A DNA stretch of 64,000 nt from Gemmatimonadales bacterium. Its GTDB lineage: Bacteria; Gemmatimonadota; Gemmatimonadetes; Palauibacterales; Palauibacteraceae. The notes below the pieces were generated by a model, which saw only the letters and a program-made list of their open reading frames with translations, had not been told where the DNA came from and did no database searches. The DNA lies in NCBI GenBank assembly GCA_009840115.1, contig VXOJ01000036.1, positions 1 to 64,000 on the forward strand, given 5' to 3'. Position 1 is the stretch's first letter, and each line of letters starts with the position of its first letter. Made by a program: the position numbers and the translations under genes. Of this stretch, positions 10,755-22,543 are shown one piece after another.

Positions 10755-11773
10755 AATACAACCGGAAGCTGAAGGCCTTCGCCAGCGGAGTCGTCGATCG
10801 TTTCTTCCAGCGCCCCACGCTGAGCCCGGTCCCGGAGCGCGTCCGCCTCGACGGAAAGGTCTGCCTGGTCACGGGGGCCAACCGGGGGCTGGGCAAGGCG
10901 GTGGCGGTCGACCTGGCGAAACGCGGCGCCGAGGTGCTCATGGCCTGCCGCGGCGGACATCCCGCTGCGGGGGAGGACGTCCGGCGGCTCGCGGGTTCCG
11001 ACGCGGTCGACATGCTTCGCGTGGACCTCGCCGACCTCGACTCCGTGCACGCGCTGTGCGACGGGCTCGAACGCGAGCGGCGCACGGTGGACATCCTCGT
11101 CCTCAACGCCGGGGTGATGCCGGCGAAGGCTCGGAGATCGGCCCAGGGCTACGAGTTGATGTTCGCGGTCCATTTTCTGGCCAACCGCGTGCTCATCGAC
11201 CGACTCCTGGCGGACGGCGTCGTTCGGCCGGGCGGCCGCGGTGGAGAGATCCCGAGAATCGTCTTCATCGTGTCCGAAACGCATCGAGCCGCCGAGTCGA
11301 TCGACTTCGGCAGCTTCGGCGCCTTTGCCGACTACGGCCTGAGAGACGGCCTGAAGTACTATGCGTTGAGCAAACTGCACCTGTGTACCTATGCGCAGGA
11401 ACTGTCGCGCCGGCTGAACCCGGAGGGAGACGTACGGATCGCCGTGAACTCGCTGTGCCCGGGCGCGGTCGACTCCGACCTCATGCGGGAAGCGCCGTGG
11501 TGGCTGAAGCCGCTGCTCCACCCGGCGAAACGCCTGCTCTTCGCGGCGCCCCGCGAGGCGGCGGCGCCCGTGACCCATGCGTGCTGCGCTGAGGACCTGG
11601 GTCGGCGCAGCGGGGTCTACCTGCACCTGATGCGGGAGAAGGAGATGTCCGCGCCGGCGATGGACGCCGCCGCCGGAGCGCGACTGTGGCGGGAAAGCGC
11701 GGCGCTGCTGGCGCGACACCCGCGACCCGGCGAGGAGGGTGTGCGCGGGTTCGCCGCGGGGGAATCGGAGTGA
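10751..11773 (+). CDS. Short-chain dehydrogenase/reductase
   Basis: NAD(P)-dependent oxidoreductase of the classical SDR superfamily, 340 residues, with a Rossmann TGANRGLG motif at 41-48, LNAGVM in the core, and the catalytic Tyr204-x3-Lys208 pair (YALSK). The sequence is close to the retinol-dehydrogenase/WWOX-like SDR group, which acts on hydrophobic alcohols or ketones (family knowledge, not proof). It starts with GTG at 10751 overlapping the sulfotransferase stop, and its own stop overlaps the next gene. An N-terminal basic segment of about 30 residues precedes the Rossmann fold. Confidence 0.85.
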   Translation: MKYNRKLKAFASGVVDRFFQRPTLSPVPERVRLDGKVCLVTGANRGLGKAVAVDLAKRGAEVLMACRGGHPAAGEDVRRLAGSDAVDMLRVDLADLDSVHALCDGLERERRTVDILVLNAGVMPAKARRSAQGYELMFAVHFLANRVLIDRLLADGVVRPGGRGGEIPRIVFIVSETHRAAESIDFGSFGAFADYGLRDGLKYYALSKLHLCTYAQELSRRLNPEGDVRIAVNSLCPGAVDSDLMREAPWWLKPLLHPAKRLLFAAPREAAAPVTHACCAEDLGRRSGVYLHLMREKEMSAPAMDAAAGARLWRESAALLARHPRPGEEGVRGFAAGESE

Positions 11774-12246
11774 AACCGCAGCGGAAGGGCAGCGCCCTGT
11801 TCAGGGGGCATGTGCGTTCGGAGGCCGTGGAGATCGACGCGCCGATCGAACGGGCGTGGGACATCCTCACGGACTTCGAGCGCTACGGCGAATGGAACCC
11901 GTTCACGCCCTCGGTCGCCACGGACTTCAAGATCGGCTCGCCGGTCGAACTGTACGTGAGGATGGGACCCTGGAGACTGAAACAGGTCGAGCGGATCGAG
12001 GCCGTCGAGCCGCCGCACCTCATCGCGTGGAGTACGACGATGGGCCACCGTCTCCTCATCTCGGCCCTGCGGGAGCAGCGCCTGGAAGCCGTCGGAGAGG
12101 GGCGCTGCCGATACCGGACGTCGGATGACTTCTCGGGCCTTCTCATCCCGCTCGTGATGCTGCTCTTCGGCGGGTTCGTGCGACGCGGGTTCAATGATGT
12201 CGCACGAGGGCTGAAGGCCCGCGCGGAGGCCGGCTCGGCGGTGTGA
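11770..12246 (+). CDS. SRPBCC (START-like) family protein
   Basis: A 158-residue protein of the polyketide cyclase/START-like superfamily, which forms a hydrophobic ligand cavity. The family's start motif is seen in VEIDAPIERAWDILTDFERYGEWNPFTP, read here as the pattern W-x-I-L-x-D-F...W-N-P-F. A hydrophobic helix lies near the C-terminus. GTG at 11770 overlaps the dehydrogenase stop. It is the last gene of the DUF1214-sulfotransferase-SDR cassette and could bind or present the pathway's hydrophobic substrate (inference). Confidence 0.75.
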   Translation: MKPQRKGSALFRGHVRSEAVEIDAPIERAWDILTDFERYGEWNPFTPSVATDFKIGSPVELYVRMGPWRLKQVERIEAVEPPHLIAWSTTMGHRLLISALREQRLEAVGEGRCRYRTSDDFSGLLIPLVMLLFGGFVRRGFNDVARGLKARAEAGSAV

Positions 12247-12251
12247 CGCGG

Positions 12252-12267
12252 CCGGCGCCCCCGCCGG
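12252..12267. terminator. Short GC hairpin between convergent genes
   Basis: CCGGCG-CCCC-CGCCGG forms a perfect 6-bp stem with a 4-nt loop. It lies in the 29-bp gap between the SRPBCC gene and the oppositely oriented sigma-54 activator gene, where a bidirectional terminator is expected. No T-tract is present. Confidence 0.45.
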
Positions 12268-12275
12268 ATGCGAGG

Positions 12276-13913
12276 CTAGTGGTCGATGCCGTACTTCCGG
12301 ATCTTGCGGTAGATCGTGCGTTCGCCGATGCCGAGCGCCTCCGCGGCCCGGCGCCGGTTGCCTCCGGCCTGGCGGAGCACGGCGATGATCGCCGCGCGCT
12401 CGATCTCCTCCATCGTCATCCCGGGCCGGATCGCGATCACGTCCGCGTCCTCCGGGACCGAGCTGTCCTCCGCGGCCGGGCCGCCCTCGGTCGGTGAGGC
12501 GACTTCGGCCGGGGTCGCATCGATCGCGTCAACCGCGTCGGTGATGTCGATCTCGATCGCGTCCTCGATGTCGTCCACGACCCCGCCCCCGGAGGGGGCC
12601 GGAGGGAGTTGGCGGGCACCCGACCTGTAGGCCTCGAACTCCCGCTTGAGGTCATCGATGTCCACCTTGAGGTCCACGAGGGTGCGGAAGACGAACGCGA
12701 GTTGCGGTGAACTCGGGATGGATCCGGCGCCCGCGTCGACCGGAGGCGCGATGCGCGCGGGGGCTGGCACGAGGCTCACGCCCCCAGACCGGATCTCGGG
12801 CGGAATGTCCTCCGGACGTATGACGGAGCCGGGCGCGAGGACGACCATGGACTCGATCAGGTTGCGGAGTTCCCGGACGTTCCCCGGCCAGTCGTAGTCG
12901 AGGAGGATCTGGAGCGCGTCCGGAGCGAGTCCGCGGAATTCCCGGTCGTGCTGGCGGCTGAACTCCGAGATGAAGCGGCGGATGAGGACGGGGATGTCGC
13001 GGCGCCGCTCGCGGAGCGGGGGGACGTGGACGTTGAGGACGTTGAGCCGGTAGTACAGGTCGCGGCGGAATTCCCCGGTCTCGACCGCCTGCCTGAGGTC
13101 GCGGTTCGTGGCGGCGACGACGCGCACGCTGACCTGGATCTCGTGGTCCCCGCCCACCCGCATGAAGCGGCGGCTCTCGAGCACCCGCAGGAGCCGCGTC
13201 TGGGTGGGGAGCGGCATCTCGGCAATCTCGTCGAGGAGGAGCGTGCCGCCATCGGCGAGTTCGAACATCCCCCGCCGCAGCGAGGTCGCCCCGGTGAAGG
13301 CGCCCTTCTCGTGCCCGAACAGTTCGGATTCGAGCAGCGACTCGGGGAGGGCGGCGCAGTTCACCGCGATGAAGGCCTTCGCGCGCCTCGGGGACAGCCG
13401 GTGAAAGGCCCGCGCCACGAGTTCCTTTCCGGTCCCGCTCTCGCCCGTCAGGAGGACGGTGCTCATCACGGGGGCGATCATGTGCACCCGCTCCAGGATC
13501 TCGCGCACGGCCTCGGTGCGCCCGATGATCCCCGTCTGTCGCTGGAGGTCGTAGCGGTCGAGGTGCGTCTGCAGGACGACCCGCATTTCGTCGGGATCGA
13601 CGGGAAGCGAGAGCGCCTCGTCGAGATCGAAGGACCGCGCCAGCCCGCGGCGCGCATCGGGGTGGGTCTCCTCCGTGAGTCCGAGCACCGGAGGGCGCGG
13701 AATCTCCGCCTCGAACAGTCCGCGCATCGCGGCGGCGCGCGATTCGCCGAGCGGGCCCGTGAGGACCAGGGCAACGTCGGCCGCCCCGCCGAGCCGTCCC
13801 TCGAGTTCGCGCACCGACTCCACGAACTCGACCTCGTGCCCGTCGGCCTGCACGGCCTGCCGGACGGCGATGGCGGACTCCACCGCGCGCCCGTCGACGA
13901 AGACGCGCGCCAT
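12276..13913 (-). CDS. Sigma-54-dependent transcriptional activator with degenerate receiver domain
   Basis: AAA+ enhancer-binding protein (545 residues) expected to remodel sigma-54 RNA polymerase. Walker A is GESGTGKE at 157-164, the sigma-54 contact loop GAFTGA is intact at 204-209, and Walker B is LLLDEI near 226. A Fis-type helix-turn-helix lies at the C-terminus (GGNRRRAAEALGIGERTIYRKI, read as the pattern N-R-R-x-A-A-x-x-L-G-I). The N-terminal 120 residues look like a response-regulator fold. However, the position of the phosphorylated Asp is in LVLTGPLG, with Thr instead of Asp, and no acidic pair is seen. An acidic Asp/Ile-rich linker precedes the HTH. It is last in the minus-strand run; its ATG overlaps the previous stop (TGATG). 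Confidence 0.9.
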   Translation of the reverse strand: MARVFVDGRAVESAIAVRQAVQADGHEVEFVESVRELEGRLGGAADVALVLTGPLGESRAAAMRGLFEAEIPRPPVLGLTEETHPDARRGLARSFDLDEALSLPVDPDEMRVVLQTHLDRYDLQRQTGIIGRTEAVREILERVHMIAPVMSTVLLTGESGTGKELVARAFHRLSPRRAKAFIAVNCAALPESLLESELFGHEKGAFTGATSLRRGMFELADGGTLLLDEIAEMPLPTQTRLLRVLESRRFMRVGGDHEIQVSVRVVAATNRDLRQAVETGEFRRDLYYRLNVLNVHVPPLRERRRDIPVLIRRFISEFSRQHDREFRGLAPDALQILLDYDWPGNVRELRNLIESMVVLAPGSVIRPEDIPPEIRSGGVSLVPAPARIAPPVDAGAGSIPSSPQLAFVFRTLVDLKVDIDDLKREFEAYRSGARQLPPAPSGGGVVDDIEDAIEIDITDAVDAIDATPAEVASPTEGGPAAEDSSVPEDADVIAIRPGMTMEEIERAAIIAVLRQAGGNRRRAAEALGIGERTIYRKIRKYGIDH

Positions 13914-15498
13914 CAGCCGCCCGGGGAGGCGTGCACGGTTTCGCCGCGCAGCAGATCGACCGCGTGGTCGATCACGGACTCGAGCGCGGCGAGGCCGTCG
14001 GAGACGCCGCCCGGGTTCCCGGGCAGATTGATGATGAGCGTCTCGCCGCGGATCCCCGTCAGCCCGCGACCGAGCGCGGCGTACGGCGTCGACTCGGCGC
14101 CGGCGCGGCGCAGCATCTCGGCGATCCCCGGCGCGTGGCGCTCAAGGACGGTGCGCGTCGCTTCGGGCGTCACGTCGCGGACCGCAAGGCCGATGCCGCC
14201 CGTCGTGAGAACGACGTCGACCCCCCGCACGTCGCACCAGTGCAGGAGGCGGGAGCTGATCGCGTCGTTCTCGCAGGGAACGACGTCCGCGCCGGACAGC
14301 GAATAGGCCCGCCCCCGGATCCACTTCTCGATGAGGGCCCCGGAACCGTCCTCCCGCTCCCCGGCGTGGACGGCATCGGAGATGGTCATGACGGCGATCC
14401 GCGGCGCGATCCGGTGCAGCGAGCCGCGTGGATAGAAGGGCGGGCGGACGACCTCGGCCGCGATCGCCTTCCCCCGGATCATGATCTCGACCGCGTCGCC
14501 GAACCCCGCAGCCACCGGCAGGTAGGCCGTCGCGATCCCGTACCCCATGGAAGGACTCACGGTGCCGCTGCGGACGACGGCGACGGCCTCCCCCTGGAAT
14601 CGGACGTCGTAGCCCGGCCGCGGGAAGCCCCGCTCGAGCAGCCTGAGGAAGCGCAGCTTGCGGGTGAGGCCGGCGGCGCGCTGCGCGGCAAGGGCTTCCG
14701 CTCCCACGAAGTCGCCTTTGGCGGGCTTCACGAGCCACCCGAGCCCGGCCTCGAGCGCGGTCGTCTCGTCGTCCACGTCGTTGCCGTAGAGCGCGTAGCC
14801 CATCTCGAGCCGGAGCGAGTCGCGGGCTCCCAGGCCCGTGGGGACGGCGCCGGCCGCGACGAGCGCCCGCCACGTCGGCGCCGCGTACGCATTCGGCATG
14901 TAGAGTTCGAACCCGATCTCCCCCGTATATCCGGTCCGACTGATGACGCACGGCGCGCCCGCGACGTCGCCGTGCACGAAGCGGTAGTAGTCGATCTCCG
15001 CCAGCGGTTGGTCGGTCAGCGGCGCCAGCATCACCTCCGCCAACGGACCCTGGAGGGCGAGGAGGGCGATCTCATCGCTCTCGTCCGTCATTCTCACGTC
15101 GAACCCCTTGGCGAGCCCGGCGAGGTGCGCCCAGTCCTTGGCCATGTTGGCCGCGTTCACGACGAGCCGATAATCCGCCTCGCCCATGCAGTAGACGATG
15201 AGGTCGTCGATGACGCCGCCGGTCTCGTGACACATCGCGCTGTACTGGGCGTCTCCCGGCTCCAGGCGCGAGGGGTCGTTCGTCGTCGCGTAGGCCACGA
15301 ACGCCTGCGCGTCCTCGCCGCGGACACGGAACTCTCCCATGTGGGAGACGTCGAACAGGCCCGACTTCTCGCGCACGGCGCGGTGTTCCGCCCTGATGCC
15401 GGTCGGATACTGGACGGGCATCGCGTAGCCGGCGAAGGGGACGATCTTTCCGCCCAGCCGGACGTGTTCTTCGAACAGCGGAGTTTCTTTCAGGTCCT

Positions 15499-15502
<4 letters not shown>
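13913..15502 (-). CDS. GcvT-MoaB/MogA fusion protein
   Basis: A 529-residue fusion. Residues 1-365 form a complete aminomethyltransferase (glycine cleavage T-protein), which moves the methylene of aminomethyl-lipoyl H-protein to tetrahydrofolate. It has FDVSHMGEF at about 50-58, the catalytic Asp in [10 protein letters not shown] (99/100), [14 protein letters not shown], and [17 protein letters not shown]. Residues 368-520 form a MoaB/MogA-type molybdopterin-binding domain with [18 protein letters not shown] (434-450) and the INLPGNPGG loop (491-499). The GTG start at 15502 overlaps the argF stop (GTGA), leaving no in-frame stop between the domains. No gcvH or gcvP lies nearby. The fusion is unusual; the MoaB part could supply Mo-cofactor chemistry or only act as a structural domain. 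Confidence 0.88.
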
Positions 15503-16416
<914 letters not shown>

Positions 16417-16442
16417 GGCTTCGTGCGTCCTCGGGTTTCCGC

Positions 16443-17893
<1,451 letters not shown>

Positions 17894-17897
<4 letters not shown>

Positions 17898-18463
17898 GGC
17901 TCGTTCCCGTTGTCGTCGTCGGCGCCCGGGAGTTCGAGCACCGTGATCTCCCGGTTCGTGTACACGCAGATCTCCGCCGCGATCTCGAGGGCCTGCCGGG
18001 CCACCTCGGCGGCCGGCAGCTCCGTGCGGCGGGCGAGGGCCCGCGCGGCGGCGAGCGCGTGCGGCCCCCCGGAACCGAGCGCGAGAATGCCATCGTCCGG
18101 TTCGATGACCTCTCCCGTGCCGGCGATGAGCAGGCTCGTCTCGCGGTCGGCGACGGCGAGCAGCGCCTCGAGCCGCCGGAGATAGCGGTCGCTCCGCCAC
18201 TCCTTCGCGAGTTCCACCGCCGCGCGGGTGAGGTGGCGAGGGTAGCGTTCGAGTTGCGCCTCGAACTTCTCGAACAGGGTGAGCGCATCGGCGACGCCGC
18301 CGGCGAAGCCCGCCAGGATCCGGCCGTCGCGCATCGTGCGGAGCTTGCTCGCCTTCGCCTTGACGACGGTCTCCCCCATCGTCACCTGGCCGTCACCCGC
18401 CATCGCGACTTCCCCGCCGACCCGAACGCAGAGGATCGTCGTGGCTCGTATCATGCTCTTCAT
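17894..18463 (-). CDS. hslV: ATP-dependent protease peptidase subunit HslV
   Basis: Threonine peptidase forming a dodecameric chamber with HslU. After removal of a short propeptide, the catalytic Thr is in ATTIL (Thr8 of the precursor). GDGQVTMG and [17 protein letters not shown] are typical of the family. The start at 18463 gives 189 residues, overlaps the xerC stop (ATGA) and has GGAGGAG immediately upstream. A second ATG at 18454 is possible. The chamber protease complements ClpXP in the same window. Confidence 0.95.
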
Positions 18464-19404
18464 TCTCCTCCGCGTGGGTGGGCCCGGGAGTGTACGCGCT
18501 TGAGGCGGTCCACGGATGTGTGCGTGTAGATCCGGGTCGTGCTCAGACTCGCGTGTCCCAGCATCTCCTTCACCGAGACGAGGTCCGCCCCCCGGTCGAG
18601 CAGGTGGGTCGCGAAGGAGTGGCGCAGCGAATGCGTGGTCAGCCGGTCGCCCTCCGCGACCCGCGCGAGTTGGGCCGTCACGTCGCGCTGGATCTGCCGC
18701 CGCGAGAGGCGGGTGCCGCGAACGGAGAGGAACGCGGCCCGGGAGGAGCCTTCCCCCCGTTTGCCGAAGTAGGCGCCGAGCGCTTCCGACGCGGGCCGGC
18801 CGAGAGGGACCACGCGCTCCTTCCCGCCCTTGCCGAGCGCACGCACCTGCCCGGCGCGGCGGTCCACGGCGGTCACGTCGAGGCCCTGCACCTCCGCCAG
18901 GCGCAGTCCGCACGAGTAGAGCAACTCGAGGAGGGCCCAGCGCCGGAGCGCCACCGCGGACCCGTCCCGTCGCGCCGCCTCGCCGGCGGAGTCGAGCAGT
19001 TCGCGGGCGTCCTCCTCGCTCAGGAAGGTGGGCAGCGTCCGGTCCCGGCGCGGGGTGCGGACGAGCCGGGCCGGGCTGGCCTCCACCCGGTCCGTGCGCT
19101 GGAGGAAGGCGAAGAAGGCGCGCACGGCGGCGAGCTTGCGGCCGATCGAGGAACGCTTCAGCCCGCGCGACTCGAGCTCTCCCATGAAGGAACGGATGGA
19201 CACGCGATGCACGTCCGCCCAGCCCCAGTCGTGCGTCCCCTCGTACGCGCTCACGAAGGCCTCGAACTGATCGAGGTCGCGGCGGTACGCGGACACGGTG
19301 TTGGGGGACAGCCGGCGCTCGGCGCGGGCGTAGCGAAGGAAGTCTTCGACCCATGCGCGCCGGGCTCGCGCCCGCGCATCGGCGGGCGCGGACGTCCGGG
19401 TCAT
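18460..19404 (-). CDS. xerC: Tyrosine recombinase XerC
   Basis: Site-specific recombinase that, with XerD, resolves chromosome dimers at dif. The 314-residue product has an N-terminal SAM-like core-binding domain (about 15-105). The catalytic domain carries Arg in CGLRLAEVQ, Lys in [26 protein letters not shown] and the nucleophile Tyr in TRIYTH. It is embedded in topA-xerC-hslV-hslU, a housekeeping order also known from Firmicutes, so it is not a phage integrase. It overlaps topA and hslV by 4 bp each. Confidence 0.92.
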   Translation of the reverse strand: MTRTSAPADARARARRAWVEDFLRYARAERRLSPNTVSAYRRDLDQFEAFVSAYEGTHDWGWADVHRVSIRSFMGELESRGLKRSSIGRKLAAVRAFFAFLQRTDRVEASPARLVRTPRRDRTLPTFLSEEDARELLDSAGEAARRDGSAVALRRWALLELLYSCGLRLAEVQGLDVTAVDRRAGQVRALGKGGKERVVPLGRPASEALGAYFGKRGEGSSRAAFLSVRGTRLSRRQIQRDVTAQLARVAEGDRLTTHSLRHSFATHLLDRGADLVSVKEMLGHASLSTTRIYTHTSVDRLKRVHSRAHPRGGE

Positions 19405-21956
19405 TTTCTCGACGACTTCTTGCGGGGGCCGCCGCGCCGTCCGCCCGCCTTCCTGGTCGCGTCGCGCTCCTTCCGCTTCCTCAGCAGGTCCAGCGCCACG
19501 TCCAGCGTGACCTCGTCGGGCTCCGTCCCCTTGGGTAGCGACGCGTTCGTCTTGCCGTGCTTCACATACGGACCGTAGCGACCCTTGTAGATCGCGATCG
19601 ACTCGCCGTCATCCGGGTGCGCGCCGACTTCCCGCAGCGGCGTGGCGCTCGCCCGGCGGCCCCGCGTCTTGGGCGCGGAGAGCAGCTCCATGGCGCGCTC
19701 GAACGTGATGTCGAGCGGGTCGTCGTGCTCCGTCAGCGAACGGTAGTCCGACTGGTGGACGACGTACGGGCCGTAGCGCCCGATGCCCACCTTCACCGGG
19801 TCGCCGCTCTCCGGGTGCGCGCCGAGCGGGGCGGGCATGGCGAGCAGTTTGAGCGCCGTCGTCAGCGACACATCCTCCGGCCGCACGTTCTTCGGGAGGG
19901 AGGCGCGTTTCGGCTTCTGTCCGTCCGCCCTCTCGCCTCGCTGCACGTAGGGGCCGAAGCGCCCCTCCATGAGGTAGATGGTCTCTCCGGAATCGGGGTC
20001 CTCCCCGAGACGATCCGGGCCTTCCGCCCGCTTCCGGAGGAGGTCGATCGCCTGCTCCTCGCTGAGGTCGGCCGGGGCCACGTCGTCGGGGAGGGAGGCG
20101 GTGAGCCGGTCGCCGTTTTTCTCGAGTTCGAGGAAGGGCCCGTAGCGGCCGATCCGCACACGGGGAGTGAGATCCTGGAGCCGCACGGTCGAGGCCTCGC
20201 GCGGGTCGATGGCCGCTTCGCGCTCGACGAGCCGCGCTTCGAGCCCGTCTCCGCCGCTGTAGAAATCCCCGAGGTAGGCGCGCCAGTCCACGTTGCCGCG
20301 AGCGATCTCGTCCAGCGCCTCCTCCATCTCGGAGGTGAACCCGGTGTCGACGAGGTTCGGGAAGTGATCCTCCAGGAGGCCGGTCACCGCGAAGGCGATG
20401 AAGGTGGGGACGAGTTGCTTGCCCTGCCGTACCGCGTACCCGCGATCGACGACGGTCGAGATGATGGCGGCGTACGTGGAGGGACGCCCGATTCCGTCCG
20501 CCTCCAGCTCCTTCACGAGCGCCGCGTCCGTGAAGCGGGGAGGCGGCTTCGTCTCGTGCTTCCGGCTCTCCAGCCTGCGGTTCTCGAGCGTCTGACCCTC
20601 CCGCATGTCCGGGAGCACCGTCTCCTGGTTCTCCAGTGCCGCGTCCGGATCGTCGGACCCTTCAACGTAGGCGCGGAAGAAGCCGGGGAACTCGATCACC
20701 TTCCCCGCGGCCCGGAAGCGCGCCTCCTCCGCATCCACCTGCACGTTCAGATGCCGCAGCCGGGCATCGGCCATCTGCGTCGCGACCGCGCGTCTCCAGA
20801 TCAGCTCGTAGAGCGCCTTCTGCCGGCCGGTGAGCCCGAGTTCATCGGCGGTCCGCATGTCGGTGCCGGCCGGGCGAATCGCCTCGTGGGCCTCCTGCGC
20901 CGAGCGGGACTTCGTCCTGTAGCGCCGCGGGGAGGGGCTCAGGTATTCCTTCCCGTACCGGGCCGCCACCCGGCTTCGAATCGCCGTGATCGCGGCTTCG
21001 GAGAGCGTGACGGAATCGGTCCTCATGTAGGTGATGCGGCCGGCCTCGTAGAGCGCCTGCGCGATCCGCATCGTCTCCCGGGCCCCGAGGTTCAGCTTGC
21101 GGTTGGCCTCCTGCTGGAGGGTCGCCGTCGTGAACGGAGGATACGGGCTCCGCTTCGACCGCTTCTCCCGCAGGCTGACGACGGTGAAGGTCGCGTCGGC
21201 CAACCGCGCGCGGAGCGCCTCGGCGCGTTCCCGGTCCAGCAGGACGACCTTGCGGCCGGACTTGAGGGCGCCGGTGCGCTCGTCGAAATCCCGGCCCGTC
21301 GCGATCGCGACGCCGTCGAGGGCGGCGAGGTCGGCCGTGAAGGCGCCCCCGTCCGCGGCGAGGTGCGCGCGCAGACGCCACCAGGCGCCGCTCCGGAAGG
21401 CGCGCCGTTCCCGTTCGCGCTCCACGAGCAGGCGGACGGCGACCGACTGCACGCGGCCGGCCGAGAGTCCCGGCTTGATCTTCTTCCACAGGAGCGGCGA
21501 GACCCTGTACCCGACGAGACGATCCAGAATCCTGCGCGCCTGCTGGGCCTCGATGCGGGGGAGGTCGATCTCTCCCGGCCGCTCGAGCGCCGCGAGCACG
21601 GCGGTCTTCGTGATCTCGTTGAACGTGATGCGGTGGAACCGCTCCCGCAGCGACCGCTTGCGCGCGGTCAGAGCCTCGACGATGTGATAGGCGATCGCCT
21701 CGCCCTCCCGGTCGGGGTCCGTGGCGAGGAGGATGGAGTCCGCCTTCGCCGCCGCCGCGCGCAGCTTGCGGAGGACGGGTTCCTTCCCCTCGATCGTGAC
21801 GTACTCCGGCTCGAACCCCTTGTCGATGTCGACGCCGAGGCCGCTCCTGGGGAGGTCCCGGACGTGGCCGACGGATGCCTGCACGCTGAAGCCGGCCCCG
21901 AGGTACGACTCCAGGGTGCGGGCCTTGGCCGGCGACTCCACGATGACGAGATTCAC
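19401..21956 (-). CDS. topA: DNA topoisomerase I
   Basis: Type IA topoisomerase that relaxes negative supercoils. The 851-residue product starts with the TOPRIM motif [18 protein letters not shown] and the [12 protein letters not shown] acidic residues. The active-site Tyr310 lies in [10 protein letters not shown]. The C-terminus has several topoisomerase C-terminal repeats, each with an R-x-G-x-(Y/F)-G-P-(Y/F)-(V/L) core (about 605-840). It ends in a Lys/Arg-rich tail; no Cys4 zinc fingers are seen. ATG at 21956 lies 10 bp past the aroK stop. Confidence 0.95.
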   Translation of the reverse strand: MNLVIVESPAKARTLESYLGAGFSVQASVGHVRDLPRSGLGVDIDKGFEPEYVTIEGKEPVLRKLRAAAAKADSILLATDPDREGEAIAYHIVEALTARKRSLRERFHRITFNEITKTAVLAALERPGEIDLPRIEAQQARRILDRLVGYRVSPLLWKKIKPGLSAGRVQSVAVRLLVERERERRAFRSGAWWRLRAHLAADGGAFTADLAALDGVAIATGRDFDERTGALKSGRKVVLLDRERAEALRARLADATFTVVSLREKRSKRSPYPPFTTATLQQEANRKLNLGARETMRIAQALYEAGRITYMRTDSVTLSEAAITAIRSRVAARYGKEYLSPSPRRYRTKSRSAQEAHEAIRPAGTDMRTADELGLTGRQKALYELIWRRAVATQMADARLRHLNVQVDAEEARFRAAGKVIEFPGFFRAYVEGSDDPDAALENQETVLPDMREGQTLENRRLESRKHETKPPPRFTDAALVKELEADGIGRPSTYAAIISTVVDRGYAVRQGKQLVPTFIAFAVTGLLEDHFPNLVDTGFTSEMEEALDEIARGNVDWRAYLGDFYSGGDGLEARLVEREAAIDPREASTVRLQDLTPRVRIGRYGPFLELEKNGDRLTASLPDDVAPADLSEEQAIDLLRKRAEGPDRLGEDPDSGETIYLMEGRFGPYVQRGERADGQKPKRASLPKNVRPEDVSLTTALKLLAMPAPLGAHPESGDPVKVGIGRYGPYVVHQSDYRSLTEHDDPLDITFERAMELLSAPKTRGRRASATPLREVGAHPDDGESIAIYKGRYGPYVKHGKTNASLPKGTEPDEVTLDVALDLLRKRKERDATRKAGGRRGGPRKKSSRK

Positions 21957-21966
21957 GGGCGGTCTC

Positions 21967-22542
21967 TCAACTCTCCTGTTGTCCTGCCGTCGGTCCTTCC
22001 CCGTCCGCCTGCGGGCCGGCGGCGAAATGCCGCAGACTCCTCAGCGCTACCTCCACCACGGCTTCCGGTTCCCTTCCATCCGTCTCCAGCACCACTTCGG
22101 CCTCCGCGTATGCGGCCTCCCGCGCCGCGAGCAGCGTGGCGAGCGCGGCCTCGGGGTCGCTTCCGGCCAGCAGAGGCCGGGCCTCGGCGCCCTCCCGGGA
22201 GAGGCGATGGATCGCGGTCTCGGGGCGCACGCGCAACCAGACGCGTACCCGGCCGCCGGACGCACGGTCGATGTCCCGGCGCGCCATCCACCCGCCTCCG
22301 GTCGCGACGACGACGTTCTTTTTTCGGGCCATGCGGGCGGACTCGTCGGCCTCGAGCCGCCGGAACTCGCCTTCCCCGCGGCGACGGAACATGCGGGAGA
22401 TCGATTCGCCGGCTCGCGCTTCGATCTCGCGGTCCAGGTCGACGAACCGGTAGCCCAAACGCCGCGCCAGGATCGGGCCTATGGTGCTCTTCCCCGATCC
22501 GGAGAGGCCGACGAGCCAGATCTTTCGGGGCACACTCGACAC
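21967..22542 (-). CDS. aroK: Shikimate kinase
   Basis: Phosphorylates shikimate at O-3 in the aromatic amino acid pathway. The 191-residue product has Walker A GLSGSGKST (12-20), the shikimate-binding Asp in FVDLDREIE, the GGG motif in ATGGGW, and the lid arginine in EARPLL. The start is GTG at 22542, one base after the aroC stop. A Gln/Gly-rich tail of about 20 residues extends past the usual end. Pairing with aroC makes a two-gene shikimate unit. Confidence 0.93.
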   Translation of the reverse strand: MSSVPRKIWLVGLSGSGKSTIGPILARRLGYRFVDLDREIEARAGESISRMFRRRGEGEFRRLEADESARMARKKNVVVATGGGWMARRDIDRASGGRVRVWLRVRPETAIHRLSREGAEARPLLAGSDPEAALATLLAAREAAYAEAEVVLETDGREPEAVVEVALRSLRHFAAGPQADGEGPTAGQQES

Positions 22543-22543
22543 G

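Noticed and set aside
18460-19404. XerC as evidence of a mobile element
   Set aside because: It is embedded between topA and hslV with 4-bp overlaps in a conserved housekeeping order; no att-like repeats or phage genes are seen.
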